From assembly GCA_023398575.1 (NCBI GenBank), contig JAEWSC010000083.1:1-53664 (forward strand): a stretch of DNA of 53,664 nucleotides, in the 5' to 3' direction. The DNA is from Bacillota bacterium. Its GTDB lineage: Bacteria; Bacillota; Clostridia; Christensenellales; Aristaeellaceae. Shown in pieces: positions 7,391-15,201 of the stretch. Position 1 is the first letter of the stretch; each line of letters starts with the position of its first letter. The notes below the pieces were generated by a model, which saw only the letters and a list, made by a program, of their open reading frames with translations, was not told where the DNA came from and did not search any database. The translations under genes were made by a program, and so were the position numbers.

Positions 7391-8203
7391 ATGCAAGGTA
7401 AAAGAAATCTGCTGTTTTTAAAAGGCCTTCGTGCCGTTGCGGGGCTTTCTGCCCGACAGGTATTCGATGGCAGCCTGTTTCAATTGCTGGGCGAGTACAT
7501 TCTTCGCTTTATGCAGTTTTTAATGCTTACGCTAATCTGGCGTTCGCTGGCGGCTGGTGGGGCTGACCTTGGGGGCATGAACTTGCAACAGTTGATGACC
7601 TATACGTTAATGGCGTCGGTTCTGCGTCAGGAGCTGGATATCATTACGCCGGCGACATCTGCCCTGTGGGAAGGTAGCATCATTGGCAGATATACAAGAC
7701 CTCTGCCAGTTTTGCAAACCCTGACAGCAGAAACTATCGGCCGGTGGTGGGTGCCTGTGTTTTTTCTGTACGGCTTACCGCTTTGGCTAATATCCCCTCT
7801 GTTTGGGATTCATCCGCTGCCGCAAAGCGCTGTGTATGGCTTACTGGCGCTGATTAGCCTCGGGCTAAGCGCTTCGCTGGGGTTTGCGCTGGACTTTTTG
7901 TTCGCGGCCCTGGCCATGCGCATGAAGAATGGTTCCTGGGCAGTGATACGCGTGCGGGAGGCTCTCTTTGCCCTCCTCTCCGGTGCGCTGATCCCGTTTT
8001 CCTTAATGCCGGAGCCAATTGCAAATCTGCTTGCCAATCTGCCCATGGGCTCCATTGCGCATGCACCGCTTTCGTTGTATGTGGGACAGGGTGACCCGCT
8101 TCGGTTACTCCTTGTGCAGGTGGCCTGGAATATCGTTCTGTGGCCTTTGGCAATGGTCGCGTTTAGAAAAAGTGAGGAAAGGATGATTTCGTTTGGTGGA
8201 TAA
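7391..8203 (+). CDS. ABC-2 family permease (COG4587-like)
   Basis: A 270-residue polytopic membrane protein with about six hydrophobic segments. It is the first permease of a three-gene exporter made of two dissimilar permeases and one ATPase (the COG4587/COG3694/COG4586 type, Pfam ABC2_membrane_6). AGGAG lies 8 nt before the ATG. Family members are predicted to export drugs or other hydrophobic compounds; none of the substrate-binding residues can be read from sequence. It overlaps the next gene by 11 nt, consistent with translational coupling. The gene lies just downstream of the leader terminator and opposite the MerR gene. Confidence 0.85.
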   Translation: MQGKRNLLFLKGLRAVAGLSARQVFDGSLFQLLGEYILRFMQFLMLTLIWRSLAAGGADLGGMNLQQLMTYTLMASVLRQELDIITPATSALWEGSIIGRYTRPLPVLQTLTAETIGRWWVPVFFLYGLPLWLISPLFGIHPLPQSAVYGLLALISLGLSASLGFALDFLFAALAMRMKNGSWAVIRVREALFALLSGALIPFSLMPEPIANLLANLPMGSIAHAPLSLYVGQGDPLRLLLVQVAWNIVLWPLAMVAFRKSEERMISFGG

Positions 8204-9035
8204 GGCAAAAATGCTTTTTCGTCTGCTTGCTGTCTATGGCAAAATGGATTTGATGTGGTTTTTGCGGGACACCAAGTATTGCATTTTGCAGATTGTGACC
8301 CATATTGTTACTGCAGGGGCTGCCATAGCCGGCGTATTTGTACTGGCTGGACGATTTGGCGGCATTGGTGGGCTCACACAGGATCAGCTGTTGTTTATGC
8401 TGGGGTATACCATGCTGGGCGATGGTGTGTTTTCCCTTTTCTTTGTTGGTTACAACGCGGGTCAAATCAGCCGCACCATCGGCCGTGGGCAGTTGGATCA
8501 TTGCATCGTCCAGCCTGTTCCCTTATGGATGCAGCTTGTTACCGGCGGGTTTTCGCCTGTTTCCGGGTCAAGCATACTCATTTGCGGTATTGGTCTTACG
8601 GTCTATGCACTGGGCAGACTAAAGCTCGCTGTTACATTTGGCTGGCTTATACTGATGGTGCTAAGCGTGCTTGCCTCCGTTATTGTTTTTTTAGCATGCG
8701 TGTATCTGGTATCCTGCATCGCCTTCTGGGCGCCTGTGGCCGCGGAGGAATCCGCCTCCCTGGTGCATGAGATGTTTGGGTCACTGAAGCGTTACCCCTT
8801 GGGTGGAATAGGCTTGGGCTGGCAGGCGGTCTTCTGCTCGGTGCTGCCGGTTGGCGTTACCGGCTGGTTCCCCAGTCTCTGGCTGCTGGGCGAAAGTCAT
8901 GCACCTGGGCTTCCTGTATGGACTTTTATGATGGCCACCGCCTTTGGCCTGATGGCCGCACTTGTATTTTCGAAAGGAATGAAGCATTATGCAACAGATG
9001 GCTCACCAAGATATTCTAGCTTTGGACATCGTTAA
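8193..9035 (+). CDS. ABC-2 family permease (COG3694-like)
   Basis: A 280-residue membrane protein with about six transmembrane segments, the second permease of the exporter. Starts are ambiguous: TTG 8193 and GTG 8196 follow GGAAAGGA, and ATG 8211 follows AAGG. The first is given because the spacing (9 nt) is best. Its 3' end overlaps the ATPase gene by 47 nt, and the last 15 or so residues (after MKHYA) do not look like the hydrophobic body, so the C-terminus may have been extended by loss of an earlier stop. Function: forms the translocation path together with the upstream permease. Confidence 0.83.
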   Translation: MVDKAKMLFRLLAVYGKMDLMWFLRDTKYCILQIVTHIVTAGAAIAGVFVLAGRFGGIGGLTQDQLLFMLGYTMLGDGVFSLFFVGYNAGQISRTIGRGQLDHCIVQPVPLWMQLVTGGFSPVSGSSILICGIGLTVYALGRLKLAVTFGWLILMVLSVLASVIVFLACVYLVSCIAFWAPVAAEESASLVHEMFGSLKRYPLGGIGLGWQAVFCSVLPVGVTGWFPSLWLLGESHAPGLPVWTFMMATAFGLMAALVFSKGMKHYATDGSPRYSSFGHR

Positions 9036-9999
9036 TGTCAGCAAAACCTATACACAGTGGCAGCGTTCCGGAAAGTGGAAGGATATTCTGAAAAACCTTA
9101 TCCGCCCGGAAAAAAAGGTGGTCAAGGCACTGGATGATCTTTCTTTGCAGGTAAAAAAGGGCGAGTTCGTAGCTTACGCCGGTGCCAATGGCGCCGGAAA
9201 GAGCACCACCATCAAAATCCTCTCCGGCATTCTGCAGCCGACCATGGGCAATGTGTCTGTGCTTGATATGTCGCCAGCCAAGGATCGTGTAGCACTGATG
9301 CGCCGCATTGGCGTACTGTTCGGGCAGAGAACAGAATTGTGGTGGGATCATCCCATTATTACGAGTTATGAATGGAAAAAGACCGTATGGAATATTCCGG
9401 AGGAGGTCTATCAGAAAAACCTTGCCATGGTGACCGAGCTTTTAGACTTGAATGAGCTTTTGCACACCTTTGCCCGTGAATTGAGTTTGGGACAGCGGAT
9501 GCGGGCAGACTTGGGCATGCTGCTATTGCATGATCCAGAGGTGCTGTTTCTGGATGAACCAACCTTGGGGCTGGATGTGCTGGCAAAGCGTCAGATGATT
9601 GACTTTTTGAAGAAGGTAAACAAGGAGAAGGGCACAACGGTCATTGTCACCAGCCATGACATGGATGACCTGGAAGCCATGGCTCAGCGGATCATACTGC
9701 TATCCAACGGCAAAATTGCCTTTGATGGCGATTTCCAGGCACTTCGCCGTGTGCAGGGCAGCTTCAGCCGCCTGCTGGTAACAGGGCCAGCAGAACCGCC
9801 AAAGTGGCCGGACATGGAGTGGATATCCACCCATGACGGGGTGCACGAGTACGCCTTCCATCAGGCGGATGCGAATTTTTCAGAGGTGCTAAAGACACTG
9901 GCAGGCACTCCGGGTATCACTGACCTGGAAATGCGCAAAGCGCCGATTGAAGAAGTGGTGGCTTCATTGTACCTGGCATGGAAAAAAGAAACGGCATAA
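8989..9999 (+). CDS. ABC-2 exporter ATPase (COG4586-like)
   Basis: A 336-residue ATP-binding subunit. Walker A is GANGAGKST near residue 69, the signature is LSLGQRMRADL, Walker B is VLFLDEPTLGLD, and the switch histidine is in VTSHDMDD. An unusual N-terminal insert (WQRSGKWKDILKNLIRPEKK) before the first beta strand is typical of the COG4586 group. The C-terminal 90 residues form the extra domain seen in drug-type (DrrA-like) ATPases. GAAAGGA precedes the ATG, inside the end of the upstream gene. It energises the two permeases encoded just before it, and the operon ends at a hairpin. Confidence 0.9.
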   Translation: MQQMAHQDILALDIVNVSKTYTQWQRSGKWKDILKNLIRPEKKVVKALDDLSLQVKKGEFVAYAGANGAGKSTTIKILSGILQPTMGNVSVLDMSPAKDRVALMRRIGVLFGQRTELWWDHPIITSYEWKKTVWNIPEEVYQKNLAMVTELLDLNELLHTFARELSLGQRMRADLGMLLLHDPEVLFLDEPTLGLDVLAKRQMIDFLKKVNKEKGTTVIVTSHDMDDLEAMAQRIILLSNGKIAFDGDFQALRRVQGSFSRLLVTGPAEPPKWPDMEWISTHDGVHEYAFHQADANFSEVLKTLAGTPGITDLEMRKAPIEEVVASLYLAWKKETA

Positions 10000-10006
10000 T
10001 GAAACT

Positions 10007-10036
10007 GGCCCCGAAGCGTGCGTGCGCTTCGGGGCC
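10007..10036 (+). terminator. GC-rich hairpin after ABC-2 operon
   Basis: A perfect 12-bp stem (10007-10018 with 10025-10036) with a 6-nt loop lies 8 nt after the ATPase stop. No T-tract follows, so it may stabilise the 3' end or need a factor rather than being a classical intrinsic terminator. Confidence 0.6.
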
Positions 10037-10127
10037 ATACCTCCTGACAAAGGGATATCACACCGTAACAATCACATGAGAAAGGTCTAGACTGTGAATT
10101 TGCATTCGTTCTACTTTCTTGCTATGC

Positions 10128-10156
10128 TGGTCACGATCCTGATTTTGCTATATAAT
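10128..10156 (+). promoter_or_regulatory. Promoter for PLC-like gene
   Basis: A perfect TATAAT (10151-10156) has TGGTCA 17 bp upstream (10128-10133). The gene starts at 10228, giving a leader of about 65 nt. The rest of the 190-nt gap before it shows no other feature. Confidence 0.5.
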
Positions 10157-10227
10157 CAAGCTTATCGGCAGACTATGCTAAATGTATCTGTGTTACTCAT
10201 GGATATTGTCATACTAGGAGGTATATA

Positions 10228-10902
10228 GTGGCAACTTGGATTGTACATCTCCGTGTGGCTGACAAATTGTTGGATAGTATACCTGGCTTATCACCTATGG
10301 AATTTGTGGTTGGAAATATTGCGCCCGACAGCGGCGTACCGAATGGGGATTGGACCATTTTTACGCCAAGCGGGGATGTATCCCATTTTAAGACCACAGA
10401 TACCGACGGACTGAAAGATATTCACATTCATGAATTTGTGGATCAATATTATTCATCAGAGCAAAGAAAAAGCTATAGCAGCAAGCAAATGTCTTTTTTC
10501 CTTGGGTATTTGACGCATCTGATCACAGACATGCACTGGGCAAACGGGATCGTACGCCCTTGCATAAAGAAGTTTCGAACGTTGTATGACAACGATCGAA
10601 AAGTATGGATCGGAACGCTGAAAAAAGATTGGTATGATCTTGATTTCTTGTATCTCATAAAAAACCCTGATTTTCGAGCCTTTTCCACGTATGAAAGTGC
10701 AGCAGGTTTTCGAAACATCTATATGGATTTTTTCAGCGAGGATGCTTTTGATAACAGACGGGAATTTATTGTGGATTTCTACCGCGGTCAAAGAGAGAAT
10801 GTAGAAAGAGTGTACGATTATCTGACGGAAAAAGAGATGGACCGGTTTGTGGAAGAATGCGCTGAAAGGATATACCGGACATTGATGGATGAGTATCTGT
10901 AA
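10228..10902 (+). CDS. Zinc-dependent phospholipase C-like protein
   Basis: A 224-residue protein with a GTG start placed by AGGAGG 7 nt upstream. It resembles the zinc-dependent phospholipase C-like family (PF00882): an early helix ending HLRVADKLLD, then VVGNIAPDSG, a His-containing DVSHFKTTD, then HIHEFVD, and FFLGYLTHLITDMHW near residue 100, where His and Asp would bind metal. There is no signal peptide, unlike secreted bacterial phospholipases, so it is probably cytoplasmic with a different substrate. It stands alone between the exporter operon and a metallo-hydrolase. The family call is fairly sure and the substrate unknown. Confidence 0.7.
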   Translation: MATWIVHLRVADKLLDSIPGLSPMEFVVGNIAPDSGVPNGDWTIFTPSGDVSHFKTTDTDGLKDIHIHEFVDQYYSSEQRKSYSSKQMSFFLGYLTHLITDMHWANGIVRPCIKKFRTLYDNDRKVWIGTLKKDWYDLDFLYLIKNPDFRAFSTYESAAGFRNIYMDFFSEDAFDNRREFIVDFYRGQRENVERVYDYLTEKEMDRFVEECAERIYRTLMDEYL

Positions 10903-11048
10903 ACCTGTCATTGTTTTAGCCATTTTGCAACCATCTATTACATGTTGGAAATGCAGCCGATTCTAAGGGTTTTAACCTGAAAGCGATATCTGGAATAAGG
11001 CAAACATGCACGCTTCATGAAGTACTAGAAAGAAAGGGAATCGAATTC

Positions 11049-11744
11049 GTGGAAGATAGAATATTGCAGGTATCCATCACCATGCAATTTGTAAATATTG
11101 GAAACACGGTACATCCAACGCTGCTTTGGGATGATAACAACATCGTCCTTGTCGATTGTGGATTTATAGGGTCTCTCCCTTTACTTGAAGATGAGTTGCG
11201 GCGGCATGACTTATCTGTGGATCAACTAACCGGGCTTGTATTGACCCATCATGACCATGACCATATGGGCGCTGCAGCCGCTGTAAAAGAAGCGAATCCG
11301 AACATCAGAATATACTGTTCTCCTGCGGAAGCGCCATTTATCGCTGCGCAGGAAAAGCCTTTGAGGCTATGCCAGGCAGAAGAAATGCAAAAAATGCTGC
11401 CGCCTGAACAGCAGGCATTCGGAAAAGCGTTCTGTGATTTGCTGCGGCGCGTCGAACCGGTTCAGCCGGATGTATTGCTTAGTGACGGAGAACGCTTGGA
11501 TTGGTGCGGCGGTTGCCGCGTGATTGCTACACCGGGGCATACGCCAGGCCATATATCACTGTATATGGAAAATGCCTCAATCGTCATCACTGGTGATGCC
11601 ATTGCACTGGAGGAGGGTAGGCCGGTGATTGCCAACCCCCAATTTACATTGGATATGAAGCAGGCAACAGAATCGTTGGAAAAATTACTAACCATGAAAG
11701 CTAAAACTTATTACTGTTATCACGGGGGCGTATATTCTCCTTAA
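11049..11744 (+). CDS. MBL-fold metallo-hydrolase
   Basis: A 231-residue metallo-beta-lactamase-fold protein. Metal ligands are THHDHDHMGA near residue 73, the His of ATPGHTPGH near 165, the Asp of ITGDAI and a C-terminal His in YCYHGG. It probably hydrolyses a thioester or similar small molecule in the cytoplasm; the subgroup is not clear. The GTG start follows AAAGGGA; an ATG at 11082 is the alternative. The frame stays open upstream to 10920 without another start codon. Confidence 0.82.
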   Translation: MEDRILQVSITMQFVNIGNTVHPTLLWDDNNIVLVDCGFIGSLPLLEDELRRHDLSVDQLTGLVLTHHDHDHMGAAAAVKEANPNIRIYCSPAEAPFIAAQEKPLRLCQAEEMQKMLPPEQQAFGKAFCDLLRRVEPVQPDVLLSDGERLDWCGGCRVIATPGHTPGHISLYMENASIVITGDAIALEEGRPVIANPQFTLDMKQATESLEKLLTMKAKTYYCYHGGVYSP

Positions 11745-11830
11745 GAATAAAATGCTCTATAGGGTAAAATAAGCGTTGTGGTTTCAATGGATTGTTATCA
11801 AAAAATGCTATACCATAAGGAGTGCTTGAA

Positions 11831-12394
11831 ATGAATGAAGTGTTAAATGTTATTGCAAAGAGGTATACCTGCCGCGACTACAGGGATGAGATGCCGACAG
11901 ATGAAATCCTGCAATCCATCGCAAAAGCTGCGATAGAGGCTCCAAGTGGGATGAATCGTCAGGCATGGCGCGTGATTGTTGTAAAAGACAAGGTGTTGAT
12001 TCGGGAAATGGAAACAGAGGGGATGGCCTATCTTGCAAACATGGAGGATAAGGCGCTATATAACAGGATCATGGAGCGTGGCGGCCGGCTGTTCTACGGT
12101 GCACCCTGTATGATCGTGGTTCCCATTGATCCAGCACAATACGGCCCTGCGCTGATTGATTGCGGTATCTTGTGCCAGAATATTGCACTTGCAGCTACAT
12201 CCCTTGGAGTTGCCAATACGATGTGCGGCTTTACCGGTTTGGCATTTGCCAGCGGCCAGCGTGCGGAAGAGTTTGGCAAACGTCTTGGTTTTCCCCAAGG
12301 CTATGCATTTGGGTGTTCGGTGCTGTTGGGCTATGCGAATACGACAAAACCGCCGCATGAACCAGACAAAGAAAAGGTTATTTTTGTTGAATAA
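11831..12394 (+). CDS. Nitroreductase-family protein
   Basis: A 187-residue FMN-dependent nitroreductase-like protein. The N-terminal KRYTCRDYRDEMP and APSGMNRQAWRV are the FMN-binding motifs of the family, and the C-terminal half has GVANTMCGF and a small substrate-pocket region. AAGGAG lies 8 nt before ATG 11831; a GTG at 11822 overlaps that site and is not used. It reduces nitro or quinone-like compounds with NAD(P)H in most relatives; the physiological substrate is unknown. It is followed after 53 bp by a GNAT gene on the same strand. Confidence 0.88.
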   Translation: MNEVLNVIAKRYTCRDYRDEMPTDEILQSIAKAAIEAPSGMNRQAWRVIVVKDKVLIREMETEGMAYLANMEDKALYNRIMERGGRLFYGAPCMIVVPIDPAQYGPALIDCGILCQNIALAATSLGVANTMCGFTGLAFASGQRAEEFGKRLGFPQGYAFGCSVLLGYANTTKPPHEPDKEKVIFVE

Positions 12395-12447
12395 GGAAGC
12401 TAAATCTCATCGAAATCAGATCATCCTAAAGTGCATAAGGAGTAATC

Positions 12448-12861
12448 ATGCGTATAACTTATTGCGACACAAAAAAAGACCTGCCGTCTGAGCAACTGCA
12501 TCAGTTGTTTATGGCGGTAGGTTGGTCGGATGGTTCAGGAACAGCACATATGTTGCAGCATTTCAACGCACCTTTTATTCATTCGACGCTGGTGGTCTCA
12601 GCGTGGGATGGTGAGCACCTGGTTGGATGCATAAGGGTGTTGAGTGACCAAATTATCAGGTCAGTCATTTATGATTTGGCGGTTGAACCGGCATATCAAA
12701 ACAAGGGGATTGGAAAAGAACTCATAAAAAGATGCATGGCGCATTTCCCTGATTCGCAATGGCTTGTAGGAACAACGCATGATATATCGGGATACTATCA
12801 AAAGCTTGGATTTCAAGTGGAATCAGGCGTGTTTTTGAGCAAGGCATCAAAATGGTTTTAA
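12448..12861 (+). CDS. GNAT-family N-acetyltransferase
   Basis: A 137-residue acetyltransferase. The GNAT core is visible as LVGCIRVLSD (strand 4), IYDLAVEPAYQNKGIGKELI (acetyl-CoA pyrophosphate loop, Q-x-x-G-x-G variant) and YYQKLGFQ near the end. AAGGAG precedes the ATG with 7-nt spacing. It transfers acetyl from acetyl-CoA to an unknown amine and is similar in layout to small aminoglycoside- or peptide-modifying GNATs, but there is no basis for naming a substrate. It is convergent with the next gene. Confidence 0.85.
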   Translation: MRITYCDTKKDLPSEQLHQLFMAVGWSDGSGTAHMLQHFNAPFIHSTLVVSAWDGEHLVGCIRVLSDQIIRSVIYDLAVEPAYQNKGIGKELIKRCMAHFPDSQWLVGTTHDISGYYQKLGFQVESGVFLSKASKWF

Positions 12862-12886
12862 GCTTATATAATTCGCTAGGCATGCC

Positions 12887-13642
12887 TCATTTTTGCTTCT
12901 TTTTATTGGTGTTCTCCAAGATATGAATTAGCTCGTGCCACTCGTGGATATGAAAATGCTCGCACGCAGGATGTTTTGGTTTTGAGTTATGCATTGAATA
13001 TTCGACGCCGAAATTTTCATACCAAACAGGGAAAATGCCAACCAGCGAAGCACCTTCAATATCCGCTTCCACATTGTCGCCGCAAAACCAGACCTCAGAG
13101 GCGGGAAGACAGGCCTTTTTTAGCGCAAGCTCAAATAAAAAGCGGCTCGGCTTTCGGAAGACATATTCGCTGGATGCAATGACGAACTCAAACCGATTGT
13201 TGGGCAGCAGACGGTTGAGCCTTTCGGTTAGTGCAGCCCCAGAAAAGCTGATATTGCTGATCACACCGCATCTAATCCCCCGTTCATTGATAAAGTCGAG
13301 CATTTTGCCAGCCCCAGGCATAACAGCGCCAGGGGTTGTATGATCCCAAAATATTTTTTCAGCTTCGGGGTATGGTATTGTCAGCTCGATTTCAAGTGAT
13401 TCATACAGCAGTTTTTGAAAGGCATGGTTATGTATCTCAAACCCATGCTTTCTAGCTATACCGATTTGTTCGAACAGCTTCAGGGAATAATCGCACACCT
13501 CATGTGGCGTGAGGTTGTGAATATTGCTTTTGATATGCTTGAAAAGAGCTTCTTGGCCTCGCAAAGGGCTCCAGTCTGGCTCGGAAAGAAGAGTATCTCC
13601 ATAGTCAAACAATATCATTTTGGGTTTTGCATTCATCTGCAT
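12887..13642 (-). CDS. HAD-family hydrolase
   Basis: A 251-residue haloacid-dehalogenase-fold phosphatase. Motif I is ILFDYGDTLL (nucleophile Asp near residue 13), motif II is GVISNISFSG, motif III Lys lies in FRKPSRFLFE, and motif IV is VWFCGDNVEADIEGA. The cap domain lies between motifs I and II. GGAGAG precedes the ATG. The substrate is unknown, probably a phosphorylated metabolite. It is the last of three minus-strand genes (TIM barrel, GNAT, HAD) that may form an operon, with gaps of 30 and 71 bp. Confidence 0.87.
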   Translation of the reverse strand: MQMNAKPKMILFDYGDTLLSEPDWSPLRGQEALFKHIKSNIHNLTPHEVCDYSLKLFEQIGIARKHGFEIHNHAFQKLLYESLEIELTIPYPEAEKIFWDHTTPGAVMPGAGKMLDFINERGIRCGVISNISFSGAALTERLNRLLPNNRFEFVIASSEYVFRKPSRFLFELALKKACLPASEVWFCGDNVEADIEGASLVGIFPVWYENFGVEYSMHNSKPKHPACEHFHIHEWHELIHILENTNKKKQK

Positions 13643-13713
13643 GTATTTCTCTCCAAAGCAGTCTTGACATCATTCGCTTTTTTGGGGGGTGATATACATA
13701 AGGTAAACAAGCA

Positions 13714-14169
13714 TCAATCAATTAAATTGATTTCCATTTGATGTTCAAGCGCTTGAAAGCCCAATTTTTTGTATAGTGGGTAGCCATCCTCTGTATACGA
13801 AAGGACCATCTTCTCTGCGCCGAGTTTCCTCACTTCGGCCATTAGCAGGCGGATTAGCTTTTCAGAATGCCCTTGCCTTCGATAGTCATGCTTTGTATAT
13901 ACATTCAACAGGTCGGCGCTTTTCCCGCTAAGACAGGATGGCCGTGGTATCGTCTCATAAATGCAAGCCATGCAAGAACCAATGATTTGGCCACCTTCAA
14001 CCGCGAGGAAGATGACCAAATCATCCCCGGTGATGTGGCGCTTGAGATATGCTTTCGTTCTGGCTTTGAAGCTTTCTATGTCTTGCATTTCTCGAATCGT
14101 GGTCACAAATTCGATTCTATTTTCCACTATTGCATCAATATCATTCATGCCTGCTTTTCTGTACTCCAT
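13714..14169 (-). CDS. GNAT-family N-acetyltransferase
   Basis: A 151-residue GNAT protein starting at 14169, five bases after GGAGG. Core motifs are VIFLAVEGGQIIGSCMA (strand 4), LLNVYTKHDYRRQGHSEKL (acetyl-CoA loop R-R-Q-G-x-x-x-K) and YTEDGYPLYKKLGF. The substrate is unknown. It lies 30 bp downstream of the TIM-barrel gene and is likely co-transcribed with it. Confidence 0.86.
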   Translation of the reverse strand: MEYRKAGMNDIDAIVENRIEFVTTIREMQDIESFKARTKAYLKRHITGDDLVIFLAVEGGQIIGSCMACIYETIPRPSCLSGKSADLLNVYTKHDYRRQGHSEKLIRLLMAEVRKLGAEKMVLSYTEDGYPLYKKLGFQALEHQMEINLID

Positions 14170-14199
14170 AGAACCTCCTTTGTAATGAGCGGCGTGCAT

Positions 14200-14883
14200 T
14201 TACTTGGGTGCGATCTGCTCCCGATACCTGTTCATCATTTCCTTAAAGAGCTCAGCCGTGGTGGGGGGCGTATAGGTGATGGCGTTGGCGCCAGCTTGGA
14301 TGGTGCGCAAAATGGACTCTTCTGTCTTGCCGCCAGTGGCAATGATGGGTACTTCAGGGAACTTGCAGCGTATGGCTTCAACGATAGCGGCAGTCTTGCC
14401 CGCACCGGAAACATTGAGTATCTTTGCGCCGGCATCTAGCCGGCTTTGAATATCCTCATTCTCGCTGACCACAGTAATGACCACGGGAATATCTACCCGT
14501 TCGGCTACATAGCGTACTGTTTCATTGCTGGCAGGCGCGTTTAAAACAACACCGATGGCACCGCGGAATTCGGCGTCCTGCGCAAGGCGGGTTACACGTA
14601 CGCCTGTAGTGGTTCCGCCGCCTATGCCGCAGAATACCGGAACATCTGCCAGATGTAATATCGCCTGGGAAATGGCCGGCTGAGGTGTGAACGGGTATAC
14701 AGCAATTACGGCGTCGGCGTTGGAATTTTTAATGATGGCGGCATCCGTGGTAAAGATGATGGAACGGATGAGCTTGCCAAAGATACGTATACCCGTGGTC
14801 TGCTGTATGCAATCGGGCATACGGATGATGTGCTTGCGCAGCCCGCCGTCGATCTGGGGAATATAGGGAGGGTTTTGGTTCAT
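14200..14883 (-). CDS. TIM-barrel protein, KDPG aldolase/IMPDH-like fold
   Basis: A 227-residue protein starting at 14883 behind GGAGTGAG. It has the pattern of a beta/alpha barrel: repeated hydrophobic strands such as ADAVIAVYPF, PVFCGIGGGT, AIGVVLNAP and PVVITVVSE, and a phosphate-binding C-terminal half with ILNVSGAGKT and IIATGGKTEESI followed by GANAITYTPPT. Relatives are annotated vaguely as hydrolases or beta/alpha-barrel proteins. A phosphorylated ligand is likely from the glycine-rich loops, but the reaction cannot be named. It heads a minus-strand group with GNAT and HAD genes and is divergent from the aroF leader promoter, about 90 bp away. Confidence 0.7.
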   Translation of the reverse strand: MNQNPPYIPQIDGGLRKHIIRMPDCIQQTTGIRIFGKLIRSIIFTTDAAIIKNSNADAVIAVYPFTPQPAISQAILHLADVPVFCGIGGGTTTGVRVTRLAQDAEFRGAIGVVLNAPASNETVRYVAERVDIPVVITVVSENEDIQSRLDAGAKILNVSGAGKTAAIVEAIRCKFPEVPIIATGGKTEESILRTIQAGANAITYTPPTTAELFKEMMNRYREQIAPK

Positions 14884-14972
14884 TTGGCTCACTCCTTTAT
14901 GATCCTTTTCTTTGATTATAGCCCATATCACAATATACCGTCAAACAGCAGGGATCACCTGGGAAAAAGCGA

Positions 14973-15001
14973 TTGACAAAACTGTGTTTCCGGCGTATAC
15001 T
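14973..15001 (+). promoter_or_regulatory. Consensus promoter of the aroF leader
   Basis: TTGACA (14973-14978), 17-bp spacer, TATACT (14996-15001). The predicted transcription start near 15008 is only a few bases before the ribosome binding site of the leader peptide, so the leader peptide is the first thing on the RNA. Confidence 0.87.
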
Positions 15002-15025
15002 GCCTGCAATAAGGAGGAAGGCACA

Positions 15026-15103
15026 ATGCGTATTTCGCACTTGTTTTACCGGGGCTACCTGTACGCTAACTGCGTTACGGGCTGTTTCCCTTGTGCCTTC
15101 TGA
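15026..15103 (+). CDS. 25-residue aromatic-rich leader peptide of the aroF operon
   Basis: A 25-codon frame with AAGGAGG 8 nt before its ATG. Phe occupies codons 7, 21 and 25 and Tyr codons 8, 11 and 13, so a cluster of one Phe and three Tyr codons lies between 15044 and 15064. There is no Trp codon. It precedes an intrinsic terminator and then a DAHP synthase gene, the first enzyme of aromatic amino-acid synthesis. This is the design of a ribosome-stalling attenuator: scarcity of charged tRNA-Tyr or tRNA-Phe would stall the ribosome near codons 7-13 and leave 15078-15086 free to act as antiterminator. The peptide itself needs no further function. Confidence 0.82.
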   Translation: MRISHLFYRGYLYANCVTGCFPCAF

Positions 15104-15136
15104 GTTATAGCAAAAGCGCAAGAAATCAGCAGCCCG
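15078..15136 (+). promoter_or_regulatory. Antiterminator pairing of the aroF attenuator
   Basis: 15078-15086 (codons 18-21 of the leader peptide) can pair with 15128-15136, nine base pairs with one G-U. The second segment is the 5' arm of the terminator, so the two structures exclude each other. A third element, 15017-15026 with 15091-15100, is a perfect 10-bp pairing that would cover part of the leader's ribosome binding region and its start when no ribosome is present. Confidence 0.7.
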
Positions 15137-15161
15137 GAACAAGCTTCCAGGCTGCTTTTTT
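15128..15161 (+). terminator. Intrinsic terminator of the aroF attenuator
   Basis: Stem 15128-15139 with 15145-15156 (one C-A mismatch), 5-nt loop, six Ts to about 15161. It lies 24 nt after the leader stop codon and 40 nt before aroF. Pairing of 15078-15086 with its 5' arm would disrupt it. Confidence 0.85.
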
Positions 15162-15201
15162 CATATGTAGCATGGTAGTATAGTAAGAGAGGGGAACCAT
15201 T

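Noticed and set aside
15003..15201. T-box leader as the control element of aroF
   Set aside because: No AGGGTGG-type T-box sequence or specifier stem is present, and the leader is short. The peptide ORF with terminator explains the region better.
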